Source: AP-15 sp963777435
GTDB lineage: Bacteria; Pseudomonadota; Alphaproteobacteria; ATCC43930; CGMCC-115725
DNA: 64,000 bases
Direction: 5' to 3'
Assembly (NCBI GenBank): GCA_963777435.1
Contig: CAVZQT010000001.1
Location: forward strand, 372,001-436,000
Below the pieces are notes generated by a model. It was given only the letters and a program-made list of their open reading frames with translations. It searched no databases and was not told where the DNA came from. Positions 63,292 through 64,000 of this stretch are shown here, piece after piece. The position numbers were made by a program, and so were the translations under genes. Every line of letters begins with the position of its first letter. The stretch's first letter is position 1.

Positions 63292-64000
63292 CGCGCCGGA
63301 TGGGCCTGCTCATCGACAAACCAGACGAGTTCGCCGACAGGGTCGAGCCGCGCCGCCGGCAATTCCTTGTCGCCGGCCAACACTCGGGCGAGAGCCTCGC
63401 GCTTGTCGGCGCCGGCGACCAGGAACGCGGTATGCCGACTGCTCGCAAGCACCGGATAGGTCAGCGTAATGCGGTCTTCGGCTTTGGCGCCGATGACCTC
63501 GGCCGCCCAACGCTGGCGCTCGTCGAGCACCTTGGTTCCGGGGAACAGGGACGCGGTATGACCGTCGGGCCCCAGGCCGAGCAGTTCGATTTCGAACAGC
63601 GGGCGGGCCGGATCGAGGGCTGGGGCGCCATAAAAGGATTGCAGCGTGCGCTGATAATCGTGCGCGGCTGCAGCAGGCGTGCCGCCGGTTGCAACCGGGT
63701 GAACATTCTCCGCCGGGATTGGCGCGCGCGCGAGCAGCGCCTCGCGGACCATCCGGTAATTGCTGTCCGGGTGATCCGGCGGCACAAAGCGCTCGTCGCC
63801 CCAGAACCAATGGATGCGGTCCCACGGCATTGCATCGCGATACAGCGCTTCGGCAAGGAGCTGATAGAGCCGCCGCGGCGTCGATCCGCCCGAGAGGCTG
63901 ATCGCGAGCCGCCCCTCCTTGCCGCCCACAACGCCGGTGATCCAGCGAGCGGCTCGATGCGCCAAATCCTCGAGATCCTTTGCGACATCGATGCGGGTTT
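63288..64000 (-). CDS. pgl: 6-phosphogluconolactonase (5' end outside the window)
   Basis: Hydrolyses 6-phosphogluconolactone in the oxidative pentose phosphate or Entner-Doudoroff pathway. Visible are RLAISLSGGSTPRRLYQLL, HWFWGDERFVPPDHPDSNY and LLGLGPDGHTASLFPG, which carry the active-site residues. The frame stays open to the edge of the window (RIDVAKDLEDLAHRAARW), so the start lies beyond 64000 and the gene is partial. It is the first visible gene of the pgl-rpiA-HAD operon; zwf or another pathway gene may lie upstream. Confidence 0.93.
   Translation of the reverse strand, partial: TRIDVAKDLEDLAHRAARWITGVVGGKEGRLAISLSGGSTPRRLYQLLAEALYRDAMPWDRIHWFWGDERFVPPDHPDSNYRMVREALLARAPIPAENVHPVATGGTPAAAAHDYQRTLQSFYGAPALDPARPLFEIELLGLGPDGHTASLFPGTKVLDERQRWAAEVIGAKAEDRITLTYPVLASSRHTAFLVAGADKREALARVLAGDKELPAARLDPVGELVWFVDEQAHPAR

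Overview
The window is GC-rich, densely coded bacterial chromosome, almost certainly from an alphaproteobacterium. Evidence: a short prolyl-tRNA synthetase without the inserted editing domain, next to the LolC/LolD lipoprotein exporter; a DUF1013/TrcR-type regulator and a DUF1192 protein; a NadQ-like Nudix-derived regulator; Fhs, MthfS and FolD one-carbon enzymes; and palindromic intergenic repeats of a kind common in Bradyrhizobium-like genomes. I cannot name a genus. There are no phage genes and no CRISPR array. One complete insertion sequence (IS630 family) and one small accessory patch behind comM are present.

Layout. 1-2472: 6-phosphofructokinase II (pfkB), tRNA-Gly(GCC), a fragment resembling a prolyl-tRNA deacylase, and a stand-alone sugar-binding-like domain. 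2479-12445: a catabolic and transport block, with a minus-strand cluster (MFS transporter, flavin-reductase-like protein, Rieske oxygenase alpha and beta subunits, GMC oxidoreductase), then a divergent FAD dehydrogenase and two tandem SHS-type MFS paralogues. 12551-15327: one-carbon cluster fhs, unknown gene, mthfS. 15532-18945: acetyltransferase, a frameshifted anion permease and another MFS transporter. 19257-24108: DUF202 protein, adenosine-kinase-like protein, frameshifted typA, cinA. 24160-28048: ABM-domain protein, PRC-barrel protein, a hydrolase-like/methyltransferase fusion and a MetE-like protein. 28150-31567: lolD, frameshifted lolC, proS. 31730-31866: a candidate structured small RNA. 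31961-43610: mixed metabolic, transport and regulatory genes (aminotransferase, amidase, DUF364, Mop, PaiB-like, MscS, gltS, recX, DHA2 exporter, trcR-like, DUF1192, DUF29). 43645-44826: IS630 element inserted in the penultimate codon of an esterase gene. 45820-55488: copper-type P-ATPase, a large unknown protein with a good promoter, selB, gmhA-gmhB, DoxX, comM. 55489-57000: a double-frameshifted TIR-like gene. 57173-64000: CBS protein, NadQ-like regulator, PEP-mutase-family lyase, folD, a small secreted protein, and the overlapping pgl-rpiA-HAD operon, whose first gene runs off the window.

How the genes fit together. Central carbon metabolism sits at both ends (PfkB; Pgl and RpiA). Folate one-carbon chemistry recurs (Fhs, MthfS, FolD and a MetE-like methyltransferase). 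The Rieske/GMC/MFS block suggests uptake and oxidation of aromatic or other organic acids, but the substrate cannot be read from sequence.

The main oddities are five single-base indels in otherwise conserved genes (anion permease, typA, lolC, and twice in the TIR-like gene). Those in typA and lolC look more like sequence errors or very recent mutations than old decay. The best candidates for something undescribed are the RNA-like element at 31730-31866, the broken TIR-like gene with a repeat beside it, the hydrolase-like/methyltransferase fusion, and the unknown 489-residue protein with its own consensus promoter.
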